64,000 nt of DNA from contig JAEZJQ010000001.1 in assembly GCA_023436305.1 (NCBI GenBank), positions 11,844 to 75,843 on the forward strand, given 5' to 3'. The stretch comes from Bacillota bacterium (GTDB lineage Bacteria > Bacillota > UBA4882 > UBA8346). The notes under the pieces are model-generated. The model did not search any database. It saw only the letters and a program-made list of their open reading frames with translations, and was not told where the DNA came from. Within the stretch, counting starts at the first letter, position 1, and the number at the start of each line of letters is the position of its first letter. A program made the translations under genes and the position numbers. Shown in pieces: positions 43,583-53,409 of the stretch.

Positions 43583-44878
43583 ATGAAGAAACGAAATTTG
43601 TTGTTATTCGTATCGGTCCTGGTCGTAACTCTCTCGACAGTTTCGCTTACATCGGCAGCTCCGAAAACTCTGGTTTTTTGGCATTATCTGACGGACCGCC
43701 ATCCGTTGCTGCAAGAAATGGCAAAACAGTATGAAACCGCAACCGGAGTGAAAGTTGATGTTCAGCTTTTCCCCGGCGACCAGGAAGTGGAGCAAAAAAT
43801 GGAAGCCGCCATCCAGGCGGGAACCGCCCCGGACGTTTATACCACCAACGGTAGCGCCGATCCCGCTAAAATTGCCGCCAAGGCCCGCTGGGCAAAAGCG
43901 GGTGGAATGTTAAATCTTGATAAATATGTAACCGGTGATTAGCGCAAAAATTATATCAGTTCTTTGTTGGGAAACATTTCCTTCGCACCGGGCAACCAGT
44001 ACGCGGTTGAACCGGGGCTTTACGGGCTGCCATTGGATGCGGTCAATATGCAAATTCTCTATAACAAGGAATTATTTAAAAAAGCTGGTTTGAACCCCGA
44101 TAATCCACCCAAAACATGGGCCGAATTTATCGCTGCCGGCAAGAAACTGAAAGCAGCCGGAATCACGCCCTTCGCCGCCGGTTTCGGCACCTGGCTCGGA
44201 ATTAGTCTTTGGGAAGTTTACGCCTGGAATATTATGGGTCAAGATCAACTGTTGAGCGCTCAAAATAACGGAAAACGCTTTACCCATGCCAATTGGGTGA
44301 AGACATTCCAAATCTTTGCGGATATGCGGGATGCCGGAATGTTGGCCGAAGGCATCGCTACCTGGGATAATCCCGATGCCGAACGGCTTTTTGCCCAGGG
44401 AAAAGCAGCCATGATGTATAACGGTTCATGGACCTTCGGCGTCTTGAGGAACACCAATCCCGAATTGGTTCCCATCACAGGCGCCATGTTACCCCCATCC
44501 GCCGGAAAATACCCGGTATATGTCCAAGGCGGTTACGGCGCGGTGTTAGCGGTGAACGCCTCCAGTCCCAGCAAAGATGAAGCAATAAAATTCCTTCAAT
44601 GGATCACCGGACCCGAACAACAAGCCAAGTACGCTAAGGAAAGTTTCAATCTTCCGGCCAGTTCGTCGGTGACTAAACGTGTTAAATTGGAAGGCGGTAT
44701 TGGTGAATTCGCCGATGACTCCGGCCGGATTATCCCTAATGTGGGCTTAAAAGGACGGCCGGGAGATGTGGATACCACCATAATCCGCGGGATTCAATCG
44801 ATTGTCTTGAAACAGAAAACCCCGGCGCAAGTGGTGAAGGAATGTAATGCCGCTTGGGAAGCGGCGCTTCTAAAGTAA
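43583..44878 (+). pseudogene. Sugar ABC transporter binding protein with an in-frame amber codon
   Basis: AAGGAGG lies 8 bases before ATG 43583. The signal peptide (LLLFVSVLVVTLSTVSLTSA) is followed by an extracellular solute-binding protein family 1 fold (LVFWHYLTDRHPLLQEMAKQYE). Codon 120 of 431, at 43940-43942, is TAG. The same frame then continues without interruption (RKNYISSLLGNI to the end at 44878), including YGLPLDAVNMQILYNKELFKKAG and WITGPEQQAKYA. A single substitution, for example from a tryptophan codon, explains it. There is no ribosome site for a separate second half. It should supply beta-1,3-oligosaccharides to the permeases that follow. The signal peptide has no lipobox cysteine. 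Confidence 0.88.
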
Positions 44879-44968
44879 CAAAGTCCGGTAAGAGCATTTT
44901 ATCCGGGAGACGGTAAGCGTAGGCGCCGTCTCCCGGCAAAATAGCGTCTACAAAGCGAGGGAAATCAT

Positions 44969-45880
44969 ATGCAATCCGATTCGAAATCAAAAGTCAATCG
45001 GTGGCGGTGCCTCACGGATTATACCGGCAATTTTTTATTTATCTTGCCGACCATCTTATTCTTTGGAGCCTTCAGTCTGTATCCGATATTACGCACCATT
45101 CAGTTGTCGCTCTTTAAATGGGATGGTATGTCCCCTGTCAAGCAGTGGGTTGGATTCCGCAATTTTCAGATTATTTTCAGCGCCGATCCCAACTGGTGGA
45201 CTGCCATGGGCAATGCCGCCAAGTTTGCCATCCTCGGCGTGGTAGTCATGCAGTCTTTTTCTCTATTGCTGGCTTTTCTAGTGGTGCGGGGAGTTAAAGC
45301 GGAACCTTTCTATAAAGTAGTATTTTATATTCCGACCATCCTCTCGGCCATGGTGGTTGGCTATATTTGGAAATGGATCTATGACCCCTCCGGCGGGGTG
45401 TTGAACTTTGTTTTCAAAAGCATCGGCTTATCCGGCTTAAACCGGGCTTGGCTAAGTGACCCGTATGTCAGTCTGTACGCGGTATCATTAGCCTCCATGT
45501 GGGCTGGTTTCGGTTATTCATTTTTATTGTTTTTAGCGGCGTTAAAAGGGATTTCCAACGATATCCTGGAAGCGGCCAAAGTGGATGGAGCGGGTGGGCG
45601 GCAAACTTTCTGGCTGATCATTATTCCCTTGTTGCGTCCGGTATTGACCGTGGTCACCATTTTGACCACTTTAGGCGCCATGCAGTTGTTTCCATTAGTC
45701 GTGGCTATGACTAACGGCGGACCGGGATTCAGTACCCAGGTCCCGGTAATGACCATATTTAACGAATGTTTCCAAAATCATAATTATGGATATGCTAGTG
45801 CCTTATCGGTTATTTTCGGACTTACCCTGTTAATCATCTCCATGGCCCAGATTGAACTGGCGAAACGTTATGATGGATAA
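44969..45880 (+). CDS. Sugar ABC transporter permease, MalF/UgpA type
   Basis: The 303-residue permease has six membrane segments. The cytoplasmic coupling motif EAAKVDGAGGRQTFWLIIIPLLRP matches the EAAxDGA signature of CUT1 permeases. It forms the channel with the next gene product and belongs to the operon begun by the binding protein. GAGGG precedes ATG 44969. No ATPase gene is present in the operon, so it must borrow one. Confidence 0.94.
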   Translation: MQSDSKSKVNRWRCLTDYTGNFLFILPTILFFGAFSLYPILRTIQLSLFKWDGMSPVKQWVGFRNFQIIFSADPNWWTAMGNAAKFAILGVVVMQSFSLLLAFLVVRGVKAEPFYKVVFYIPTILSAMVVGYIWKWIYDPSGGVLNFVFKSIGLSGLNRAWLSDPYVSLYAVSLASMWAGFGYSFLLFLAALKGISNDILEAAKVDGAGGRQTFWLIIIPLLRPVLTVVTILTTLGAMQLFPLVVAMTNGGPGFSTQVPVMTIFNECFQNHNYGYASALSVIFGLTLLIISMAQIELAKRYDG

Positions 45881-45920
45881 TTTTCGTACACTTTCAAACG
45901 CGAAAAAGGAGGAGCCCGTT

Positions 45921-46817
45921 ATGGAGAAGACTGCCCCCGCGCGTGCGCGCCACACTTCCCGTCCGGGAATGAAGCGAATTTTCCATATCGCATCCAAGTT
46001 CAAGATAGCCCAATGGTCCCGGGAACTATTTTTAATGATGATAGCTGTGATTACCATCTTCCCCATCCTCTGGATGTTATCCACATCACTGAAGGGGACC
46101 CAGGAAGCATTCACCAGCTACAGCATTATCCCCACCGCCTGGAAATTTGAGAATTTTGCCCTGGCCTGGAGCCAAGCCAATTTCAGCACCTACTTTTTAA
46201 ATAGCACGGTGTATACGGTGACCGTAATGGTTGGAGTTTGGCTGGTGTCCACCCTGGGGGCCTACGGTTTCGCCCGGCTCCAAATTCCAGGCAAAAAAGT
46301 GATCTTTTATATTCTCATCGGTTCCCTGATGATTCCCATCCCTGGTTCTTTTATTCCGTTATACTTATTAATGAATAAATATCACCTGACCGGTACCCGT
46401 CTGGGATACGTTTTACCCTTGATCAGCGGAGGCCTCGCCACTTCCATTTTTATTTTAAAAAGTTTTTTTGAAAGCATTCCCAAAGAATTCGAAGAAGCCG
46501 CCCGGATCGACGGTTGCGGCAAACTGGGGATTTTCACCCGGATCATGATTCCGTTAGCCAAGCCCGCCTGGGTTACCGTAATTATTTTTACCGCCCTGTC
46601 CACTTGGAACGATTATCTGTGGGCCTTGATTATGTTTAGCCGGAAAGAGTTAATGCCCATTCAAGTGGGTCTCCGGGTATTTCAAGGCCAATACTTCACC
46701 CGCTACGAGATGCTGATGGCCGGAACCGCCATTGCCGCCATCCCGGTAATCATCCTGTTCATTTTATTCCAGCGCCAGATCGTATCCGGAGTTACGGCGG
46801 GAGGGCTAAAAGGGTGA
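45921..46817 (+). CDS. Sugar ABC transporter permease, MalG/UgpE type
   Basis: This 298-residue permease starts at ATG 45921 with AAGGAGG 8 bases upstream, although the frame opens earlier and overlaps the preceding gene. Six membrane segments and the coupling motif EEAARIDGCGKLGIFTRIMIPLAKP are present. The first 40 residues are basic and cytoplasmic. It is the second half of the channel with the MalF-type permease and is followed by the repeat-rich gap before the regulator gene. Confidence 0.94.
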   Translation: MEKTAPARARHTSRPGMKRIFHIASKFKIAQWSRELFLMMIAVITIFPILWMLSTSLKGTQEAFTSYSIIPTAWKFENFALAWSQANFSTYFLNSTVYTVTVMVGVWLVSTLGAYGFARLQIPGKKVIFYILIGSLMIPIPGSFIPLYLLMNKYHLTGTRLGYVLPLISGGLATSIFILKSFFESIPKEFEEAARIDGCGKLGIFTRIMIPLAKPAWVTVIIFTALSTWNDYLWALIMFSRKELMPIQVGLRVFQGQYFTRYEMLMAGTAIAAIPVIILFILFQRQIVSGVTAGGLKG

Positions 46818-46827
46818 AGTTAAAACA

Positions 46828-46908
46828 GTCGCGAGTCCCGAGTTACGGGTCCGGAGTCCCCGAGTGTTGAGTCTTGGGTCTTTGAGTCTCGAGTCGCGAG
46901 TCCCGAAT
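46828..46908. repeat. Imperfect heptad repeat around the word GAGTC
   Basis: About eleven 7- to 8-base words in a row vary on GCGAGTC (CCGAGTT, ACGGGTC, CGGAGTC, TTGAGTC, TCGAGTC and so on). Six GAGTC sites occur in about 80 bases. Confidence 0.85.
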
Positions 46909-46980
46909 TGTAAGGAAGAGCAACTGATACTTGCAACTTTAGGTTTTATGATTTTAACTCGGACTTATTTTAATGATTTA

Positions 46981-47280
46981 TGTTTTGACTCATGACTCGT
47001 AACTTGTTTTGATGATTTATGGTCTTGACTCGTGACTCGTAACTTGTTTTGATGATTTATGGTCTTGACTCGTGACTCGTAACTTGTTTTGATGATTTAT
47101 GGTCTTGACTCATGACTCGTAACTTGTTTTGATGATTTATGTTCTTGACTCGTGACTCGTAACTTGTTTTGGTAATTTATGTTCTTGACTCGTGACTCGT
47201 AACTTGTTTTGATTATTTATGGTCTTGACTCGTGACTCGTAACTTGTTTTGATGATTTATGGTCTTGACTCGTGACTCGT
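46981..47280. repeat. 40-bp tandem repeat, 7.5 copies
   Basis: Seven full copies and one half copy of a 40-bp unit start at 46981, 47021, 47061, 47101, 47141, 47181, 47221 and 47261, with only a few substitutions. Each unit holds TGACTCGTGACTCGTAACTTG. Each also contains TTGACT and, 17 bases on, TTTGAT, a weak promoter-like pair. The array fills the space between the permease gene and the LacI-type regulator gene. Confidence 0.95.
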
Positions 47281-47324
47281 ATCTAAATTATTCGTAACTT
47301 TTTTCGTATATAAGGAGCAAATCA

Positions 47325-48359
47325 ATGTCCACGCTGAAAGATGTCGCCAAAGCAGCCGGAGTCTCCGTGGGGACGGTTTCCCGGGTTATTAACAATTCAC
47401 CGAATGTTTCTCCCCAAAAACGGGAGCTGGTATTGCAAATCATGGCGGATTTGAATTATCAACCGAACTTTATGGCCCAAAATCTGAGCCGCAAGCATTC
47501 CCAAACCCGGGAGTTGGGCTTGGTGGTTTCGGGAATCGATAATCCGGCCAATGTGGAAATTGTGCGCGGCGCCACCGAGGAAGCGGCCAATCTTGGTTAC
47601 GTGGTAATGCTGTGCGCGGCCTGGACCACCCAGGAAATAAGAAAATATTTGGATGTCTTTATCCGCCGCCAGGTTGAGGGTATCGCCATCGCTTCCTATA
47701 TGGATTCCCGGACATTATCCACGGCGGACGAATTACAGGACTTGGGTCTTCCGCTGGCTGTTTGCCGGGATGCTGGCTGGCCTTTGGCGAATGAGGATAC
47801 CGGGGGGATGAAGCTGGCCACGGTTAGCTTTGAATCCGCTTCTACTTGTGAACAGGCCATCCAGTATCTCATCGGTTTAGGCCACCGGAAAATCGCGGTA
47901 GCCACCGGCAATGCCGAATTGAGCGAGACCGATCCCCGCCTCATCGGTTATAAACAGGCGTTACTCAAAGCCGGATTGGAATATGACCCCAGTTTGTTAT
48001 TTGGGGGCGGTTCGGATACGCTGATGACCGGCGCTCATTTAATGCAGCAAATCCTGTCCACCAGCCGGGATATCACCGCGGTATTTGCTTTCAATGATTT
48101 ATTGGCCATCGGAGTCATGCGCGCCTTGCACGAAAACGGGCTGAATGTACCGAAGGACATCTCGGTGATTGGGTTTGACAATATCCTGCTCAGCGGTTAC
48201 ATCAATCCGGCGCTAACCACCATTAATGTGCCCAAATATGAGATTGGGCGGGCGCTGATCCGGGAGTTGGTCGCAGTCATCCGGAAAACTATTCCCGGGC
48301 AGGAACTGTTAATGACCAACCTGGTGGTCCGTCAATCCACTGATTTTCCCCGAGGGTGA
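47325..48359 (+). CDS. LacI-family transcriptional regulator
   Basis: The 344-residue protein has the LacI helix-turn-helix at the N-terminus (LKDVAKAAGVSVGTVSRVINN), hinge helix (NFMAQNLSRK) and the periplasmic-binding-like sensor domain. The sensor domain has GLVVSGIDNPANVEIVRGA and the effector/dimer part AVFAFNDLLAIGVMRALHENGLNVP. It presumably represses the surrounding beta-1,3-glucan genes and responds to a glucan-derived sugar. The site at 43453 is a good operator candidate. AAGGAG precedes ATG 47325, and the gene overlaps the ribosome site of the GH81 gene. Confidence 0.94.
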   Translation: MSTLKDVAKAAGVSVGTVSRVINNSPNVSPQKRELVLQIMADLNYQPNFMAQNLSRKHSQTRELGLVVSGIDNPANVEIVRGATEEAANLGYVVMLCAAWTTQEIRKYLDVFIRRQVEGIAIASYMDSRTLSTADELQDLGLPLAVCRDAGWPLANEDTGGMKLATVSFESASTCEQAIQYLIGLGHRKIAVATGNAELSETDPRLIGYKQALLKAGLEYDPSLLFGGGSDTLMTGAHLMQQILSTSRDITAVFAFNDLLAIGVMRALHENGLNVPKDISVIGFDNILLSGYINPALTTINVPKYEIGRALIRELVAVIRKTIPGQELLMTNLVVRQSTDFPRG

Positions 48360-48361
48360 CT

Positions 48362-50653
48362 ATGAATATCAGGAATTTCATATTTTTATTGGGAATAACG
48401 GCCGGCGGTGTTCCATTGGCGATTGGGGCCACTGGCCCAATGGGCGACGACCCTTCCCCGGAGGTAAAAATGATTGGAACCGGAAGTTATACCACGGTTT
48501 TACCACCCGGTGTTCCGGGTGTCCCGTCGAAAATATATAAAACGGACCAAGTTACCGGTAAGCTCCCGGCCAATCAATGGTGGAGTTCACTGGCCTGGGA
48601 ACCTTTTTCATCTCCCCAGTACCCTCACCCGTTATCAGTTAAAGCGCTTCCCGCTGGGTTGCAGATCCATTATCCCCGGCGGATTTTAGCCAATGCCACC
48701 GGAATTTACGGCCGCCTTCCCGAAACGGAAGCCGCCGACTTTATTTTGGGGCATTCGGAGGTGGCGGAATTCCCCGAAGCTTTCGTGGATTCTTTTAGTG
48801 ATTGGTTTGTGACGGCCTTGTTCGGGACCGCTTCAAAAGGATTCCGTGTTACCTACGGACACGGTTCACCTTTTGTTTACGCTGAATATTACGGCGGGGA
48901 ACCCCGGCTCATTTTTCCAGGGGTCAACGGAAAACCTTTACTTCCTAAAATTTGGTTCGGTTCCCCCGATGAAGCGGTGCTCGGAATTACTATCAACGGC
49001 AAACATTATGGCCTGTTCGGACCATCCGGCTCCAACTGGTCGGGGGTGGGCGCCGGATTTTTAACCAATCACGGGCACGGTAAAAATTACTTCGCCATCG
49101 CCTGCTTGCCGGAACGGTCGGCGGCGGCGCTCAATAAGTTTCGGAAGTACGCCTATTCCCATGTAAAAAAAACCAAAGTCCATTGGCGTTACAACCCCGA
49201 AACCAGTGAGGTAACCACGACGTTCACCTATGAAACCACGGCTTATGAGGGAAACCGGACCGGGGTCATCTGGGCTATGTACCCCCATCAATGGCGGAAT
49301 ACCCGTCATCGATTATTAAAATACTGCTATCATTCGGTGCGGGGAATCATGAAAACCGCCGAGGGCGATTCCTTTGAAACCATCATGAAATATCCCGGAA
49401 TCTTACCGGGGTTGCCTGATACCGGAACTTATGACCGGAATGAATTGGCCGCATATATAGCCCGGGATGAAACTGAAACCGGCCCCGTCAAACCGGATAC
49501 ATACTGGTACGGTAAATATTTGGGCAAACTGGCGGCTTTGATTCCCATCGCCGAGCAAGCCGGAGATCCCTCTACCGCAGCCAGGCTTCGGGCCCGGATT
49601 AAAGTCTGCCTTGAAGATTGGTTTACAGCCGAAAATTCCAAAGGCCAACTCAAATCCAGCCAAGTCTTTTATTATCACGAACCCTGGGGAACCTTGATCG
49701 GCTATCCGGCCAGTTACGGCAGTGACCTTGAACTAAACGATCATCATTTTCATTATGGTTATTTTATCCGGGCGGCGGCCGAGATTGCCCGCCAGGACCG
49801 GGATTGGGCCTCAGAGTCCAGTTGGGGCGGAATGGTGAAATTATTAATCCGGGATATTGCGAACCCCGAACGCGGCCATCCCCTGTTTCCATTTATGCGT
49901 AATTTTGATGTCTATGCCGGGCATTCGTGGGCCGCGGGCCACGGCAAGTTTCCGGACGGTAATAATCAGGAGTCGTCGTCCGAAGCCATGAACGCCTGGA
50001 CCGGAATGATTTTATGGGGAGAAGCCACCGGAGACCGCCCGCTCCGGGATCTGGGCATCTACCTTTACACCACCGAGATGAATGCCATCCACCAATACTG
50101 GTTTGATTCCCGGCGCCAAAACCATCCATCCGGCTATACCCCGACGGTGGCAACCTTAATCTGGGGCGGTAAAGGGGTTTATGCCACCTGGTGGTCATCC
50201 AACCCCGAGGAAAAACACGGCATTAACTGGCTGCCGTTTCATGGCGGTTCCTTATATCTGGGACGTTATCCCGAATATGTGGCACGGGACTATCAGGCTT
50301 TACTTAAAGAAAAGGCCGGTACCCACCGGGATCAGTGGGAAGATTTAATCTGGATGTGGCTGGCCTTATCGGACCCTTCGGAGGCACTGCGCCGGTTTAA
50401 TCTCCGGGCCCGGGATTTTACGCCGGAGGAAGGAAACTCCAGGGCATTTACCTATCACTGGCTTCATAATTTAAATGCCTTGGGACACGTTGACCAAAGT
50501 ATAACAGCGGATTATCCCTTATACGCGGTCTTCAACCAAAACGGCCATAAAACGTATGCCGTATATAACATAACCGACGAGCCGGTTTTGGTCGGCTTCT
50601 CCGATGGCCGGCAATTGTTGGCGGCACCTAACCAATTTACCATCAGCAAATAA
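48362..50653 (+). CDS. GH81 endo-beta-1,3-glucanase, exported
   Basis: The protein of about 763 residues starts at ATG 48362 (GAGGGTG just upstream), 2 bases after the regulator stop. A signal peptide covers roughly the first 24 residues. The GH81 pattern is clear: LPANQWWSSLAWEPF and SVKALPAGLQIHYPRR near the start, YGSDLELNDHHFHYGYFIRAAAEIAR in the catalytic part, and NQESSSEAMNAWTGMILWG with Glu537 and Glu541, where the family's catalytic glutamate lies. GH81 enzymes cut internal beta-1,3 bonds of laminarin, curdlan or cell-wall glucan. No carbohydrate-binding module is seen. It would release oligosaccharides for the neighbouring importer and phosphorylase. Confidence 0.93.
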   Translation: MNIRNFIFLLGITAGGVPLAIGATGPMGDDPSPEVKMIGTGSYTTVLPPGVPGVPSKIYKTDQVTGKLPANQWWSSLAWEPFSSPQYPHPLSVKALPAGLQIHYPRRILANATGIYGRLPETEAADFILGHSEVAEFPEAFVDSFSDWFVTALFGTASKGFRVTYGHGSPFVYAEYYGGEPRLIFPGVNGKPLLPKIWFGSPDEAVLGITINGKHYGLFGPSGSNWSGVGAGFLTNHGHGKNYFAIACLPERSAAALNKFRKYAYSHVKKTKVHWRYNPETSEVTTTFTYETTAYEGNRTGVIWAMYPHQWRNTRHRLLKYCYHSVRGIMKTAEGDSFETIMKYPGILPGLPDTGTYDRNELAAYIARDETETGPVKPDTYWYGKYLGKLAALIPIAEQAGDPSTAARLRARIKVCLEDWFTAENSKGQLKSSQVFYYHEPWGTLIGYPASYGSDLELNDHHFHYGYFIRAAAEIARQDRDWASESSWGGMVKLLIRDIANPERGHPLFPFMRNFDVYAGHSWAAGHGKFPDGNNQESSSEAMNAWTGMILWGEATGDRPLRDLGIYLYTTEMNAIHQYWFDSRRQNHPSGYTPTVATLIWGGKGVYATWWSSNPEEKHGINWLPFHGGSLYLGRYPEYVARDYQALLKEKAGTHRDQWEDLIWMWLALSDPSEALRRFNLRARDFTPEEGNSRAFTYHWLHNLNALGHVDQSITADYPLYAVFNQNGHKTYAVYNITDEPVLVGFSDGRQLLAAPNQFTISK

Positions 50654-50673
50654 TCCGGGGAGGAAGAAACTCT

Positions 50674-53409
50674 ATGTCTACAGAACTCACCCGCCAGGGA
50701 TGGCGCTTTATCAACCAACAAGGGGATTTTTCCCTTGATAATCCCGGACGCTTCAATGATTTGTATTTTCCCCTGGCCAACGAAGCGGGGATGATGGCCT
50801 CCATCACGCCAACCTTGGGTGGAGACAGCAAAACCGGACAACATACTTTTTTAATGACCCCGGTTTCGGCTGAAGATTTGCATAATTCCCGGTCAACTCG
50901 CAATTTCTGGGTATTCATCGAAGGATGGGGAGCATGGTCCTCTACGGGGAATTCGGTCCGGCAAAGAGCAGGTCTCTTCGGCGGCGATAACGAGCCGGTT
51001 TGTATGGAAGCGGGATTCCTGTGGCACCGTGTCACCCGCGAAAATCCGGAGACCGGCATCCGTGCCGAAATTGTTAATTTTGTTCCCACCGAAAATGATA
51101 CGGTGGAACTGATGAAAGTAACGCTTACCAATACCGGCCAAAACCCATTGCGCATTACTCCGACGGCCGCCATTCCCATTTACGGGAGATCCGCCGATAA
51201 CATCCGGGATCACCGCCAGGTAGCCTCTCTGTTACACCGGATTTTTACCACGGATCATGGAGTTCTGGTCCGCCCCACCTATTGCTTTGATGAGCGAGGG
51301 CACAGGCCCAACCTTACCGTTTACGGGATATTCGGCGCCGATGGCCAAGGAACGGCTCCGGTGGGTTTTTTCCCTGTGGCGGAAGAATTCATTGGATCCG
51401 GCGGAGCTCTGGATTGGCCGGAAACGGTTGTTAAAAATACGGATAACCTTGTCCCCCCCGGCTGTCAACTGGAAGGATACGAAGCTTTGGGAGGTTTGCG
51501 CTTTCAGGAACTGCTGCTGGTACCCGGCGGGTCAAAATCTTTTGTCATCATGTCAGCCATTGACCCGGATGGTTCCCGGATGGATTCATGGGTTTGTAAA
51601 TATTGCCGGGAAACGTCATTTGATTATTATTTACGGCAAAACCGGACCTACTGGGAAAAACGCCTCTCCGGACTGGCGTTTGCCTCCGGGAACCCGGATG
51701 TTGATCAATGGTTAAAATGGGTAACCTTGCAACCCTTCTTGCGCCGGATTTATGGCTGTTCATTTTTACCCCATCATGATTACGGCAAGGGCGGCCGGGG
51801 CTGGCGGGATTTATGGCAGGATTGTCTGGCGCTGACGCTTTTGGATCCGGCTCCGGTCCGGGCGCTTTTATTGAATAATTTTGCCGGAGTGAGAATTGAC
51901 GGCAGCAACGCCACCATCATCGGAACGCAACCGGGGGAATTTATCGCCGACCGCAACAATATATCCCGGGTTTGGATGGATCATGGCGTCTGGCCCTTTT
52001 TCACCACCAGTTTCTATATTCACCAAAGCGGCGATTTCCGGTTCCTACTGGAAGAGCAGACCTATTTTAAAGACCACCAGCTTTGCCGCTCCAAAATATA
52101 TGATAACAGTTGGAACGGCAACGATGGCAATATCTTACGGCGGCGGGACGGGGAGCCCTACCGGGGAACCATTTTGGAACATATCCTGGTGGAACTGCTG
52201 GTCCAGTTCTTCAATGTGGGCGGGCATCATCATACCAAACTGGAGGATGCCGATTGGAACGACGGGATGGATATGGCCGCCACCCACGGAGAAAGCGTCG
52301 CTTTTACTGCATTCTATGCTTACGCGCTTCGGGAACTGGGCAAAATTCTTCTGGAACTGGAAGCCCAAACCGGTATTCATCATGTTGAAATCGGTACGGA
52401 AACGGCTATCCTGCTGGACTCTTTATATAATTCCATCGATTACGGCTCCGGCATTGCTAAAAAGACGCTTTTGGACTGTTATTTCGAGTTTTCCAGGCTG
52501 CCGGTCTCCGGCGAGAAGATCAGTGTGGCAGTGGGTGATCTGGCCCGGGACTTAACCGCCAAGGCGGACTGGATCGCCGGCAATATCCGCCGGAATGAAT
52601 GGATCACCAATCATGAGGGCTATCAATGGATTAACGGTTACTACAACAATGACGGCCAACCGGTTGAAGGGGATAGTTCCCGAGGAGTACGGATGATACT
52701 TACCGGACAGGTATTTACGATTTTAGGAGGAATCGTAACCGATGACCAAGTGGCCGCCATCGTCCGGTCGGTCAACCGCTATCTGAAGGACCCGGAACTG
52801 GGAGGGTACCGCTTAAATACGAATTTCCAGGAAGTCCAAATGAATTTGGGCCGGTGTTTCGGTTACGCGTACGGCCATAAGGAAAACGGCTCCATATTCA
52901 ACCATATGGCGGTGATTTACGCTTACGCCCTTTATCACCGGGGATTTGTGAAAGACGGCTACGATGTTTTGAAATCAATCATGGATCTTAGTCTGGATTC
53001 TCAAAAAAGCCAAATCTACCCCGGGCTTCCTGAATACTTCAATGAACGGGGCCGGGGAATGTACCATTATCTGACCGGTTCGGCAAGTTGGCTGCTGCTG
53101 ACTTTGCTGACTCAAGTTTATGGAATCAAAGGAACCGGCGGCGACTTGGCTTTGGAACCCAAACTTGTGCCGGAACAGTTTGACTCATCCGGAAGAACCA
53201 GCGCGGTTACAGTCTTCAGGGGGCGAAAATTGGAGGTTTGTTATCATAATCCCCAAAGGTCGGATTACGGAACTTATTTTATAAAACGGATCCTGATGAA
53301 TGGTGAGCCGGTAGCGTTTAATATCCAAGGTAATCAGGTAATCATCGGAAAAGAGTTGCTTGATACGCTGGATTACGGTACCCATCACCTTGCTATCACT
53401 TTGGGTTAA
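50674..53409 (+). CDS. GH94 phosphorylase, probably laminaribiose (beta-1,3) phosphorylase
   Basis: This 911-residue protein has GH94 architecture: an N-terminal beta-sandwich (to about residue 270), a linker helix region and an (alpha/alpha)6 barrel. LEDADWNDGMD holds the general acid aspartate (D527 or D530, the latter aligning with the usual DWNDG acid). RGGRGWRDLWQD and GTILEHILVELLVQFFNVGGHHH-type segments also match GH94. The enzyme has no signal peptide and is cytoplasmic. It would split a beta-linked disaccharide with phosphate into glucose 1-phosphate and glucose. The adjacent GH81 suggests a beta-1,3 substrate, and the length fits laminaribiose phosphorylases, but cellobiose cannot be excluded. 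GGGGAGG precedes ATG 50674. Confidence 0.85.
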   Translation: MSTELTRQGWRFINQQGDFSLDNPGRFNDLYFPLANEAGMMASITPTLGGDSKTGQHTFLMTPVSAEDLHNSRSTRNFWVFIEGWGAWSSTGNSVRQRAGLFGGDNEPVCMEAGFLWHRVTRENPETGIRAEIVNFVPTENDTVELMKVTLTNTGQNPLRITPTAAIPIYGRSADNIRDHRQVASLLHRIFTTDHGVLVRPTYCFDERGHRPNLTVYGIFGADGQGTAPVGFFPVAEEFIGSGGALDWPETVVKNTDNLVPPGCQLEGYEALGGLRFQELLLVPGGSKSFVIMSAIDPDGSRMDSWVCKYCRETSFDYYLRQNRTYWEKRLSGLAFASGNPDVDQWLKWVTLQPFLRRIYGCSFLPHHDYGKGGRGWRDLWQDCLALTLLDPAPVRALLLNNFAGVRIDGSNATIIGTQPGEFIADRNNISRVWMDHGVWPFFTTSFYIHQSGDFRFLLEEQTYFKDHQLCRSKIYDNSWNGNDGNILRRRDGEPYRGTILEHILVELLVQFFNVGGHHHTKLEDADWNDGMDMAATHGESVAFTAFYAYALRELGKILLELEAQTGIHHVEIGTETAILLDSLYNSIDYGSGIAKKTLLDCYFEFSRLPVSGEKISVAVGDLARDLTAKADWIAGNIRRNEWITNHEGYQWINGYYNNDGQPVEGDSSRGVRMILTGQVFTILGGIVTDDQVAAIVRSVNRYLKDPELGGYRLNTNFQEVQMNLGRCFGYAYGHKENGSIFNHMAVIYAYALYHRGFVKDGYDVLKSIMDLSLDSQKSQIYPGLPEYFNERGRGMYHYLTGSASWLLLTLLTQVYGIKGTGGDLALEPKLVPEQFDSSGRTSAVTVFRGRKLEVCYHNPQRSDYGTYFIKRILMNGEPVAFNIQGNQVIIGKELLDTLDYGTHHLAITLG

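Noticed and set aside
43964..44878. Separate gene for the second half of the binding protein
   Set aside because: There is no ribosome site, and it is in the same frame as the first half, so it is one gene with a stop codon.
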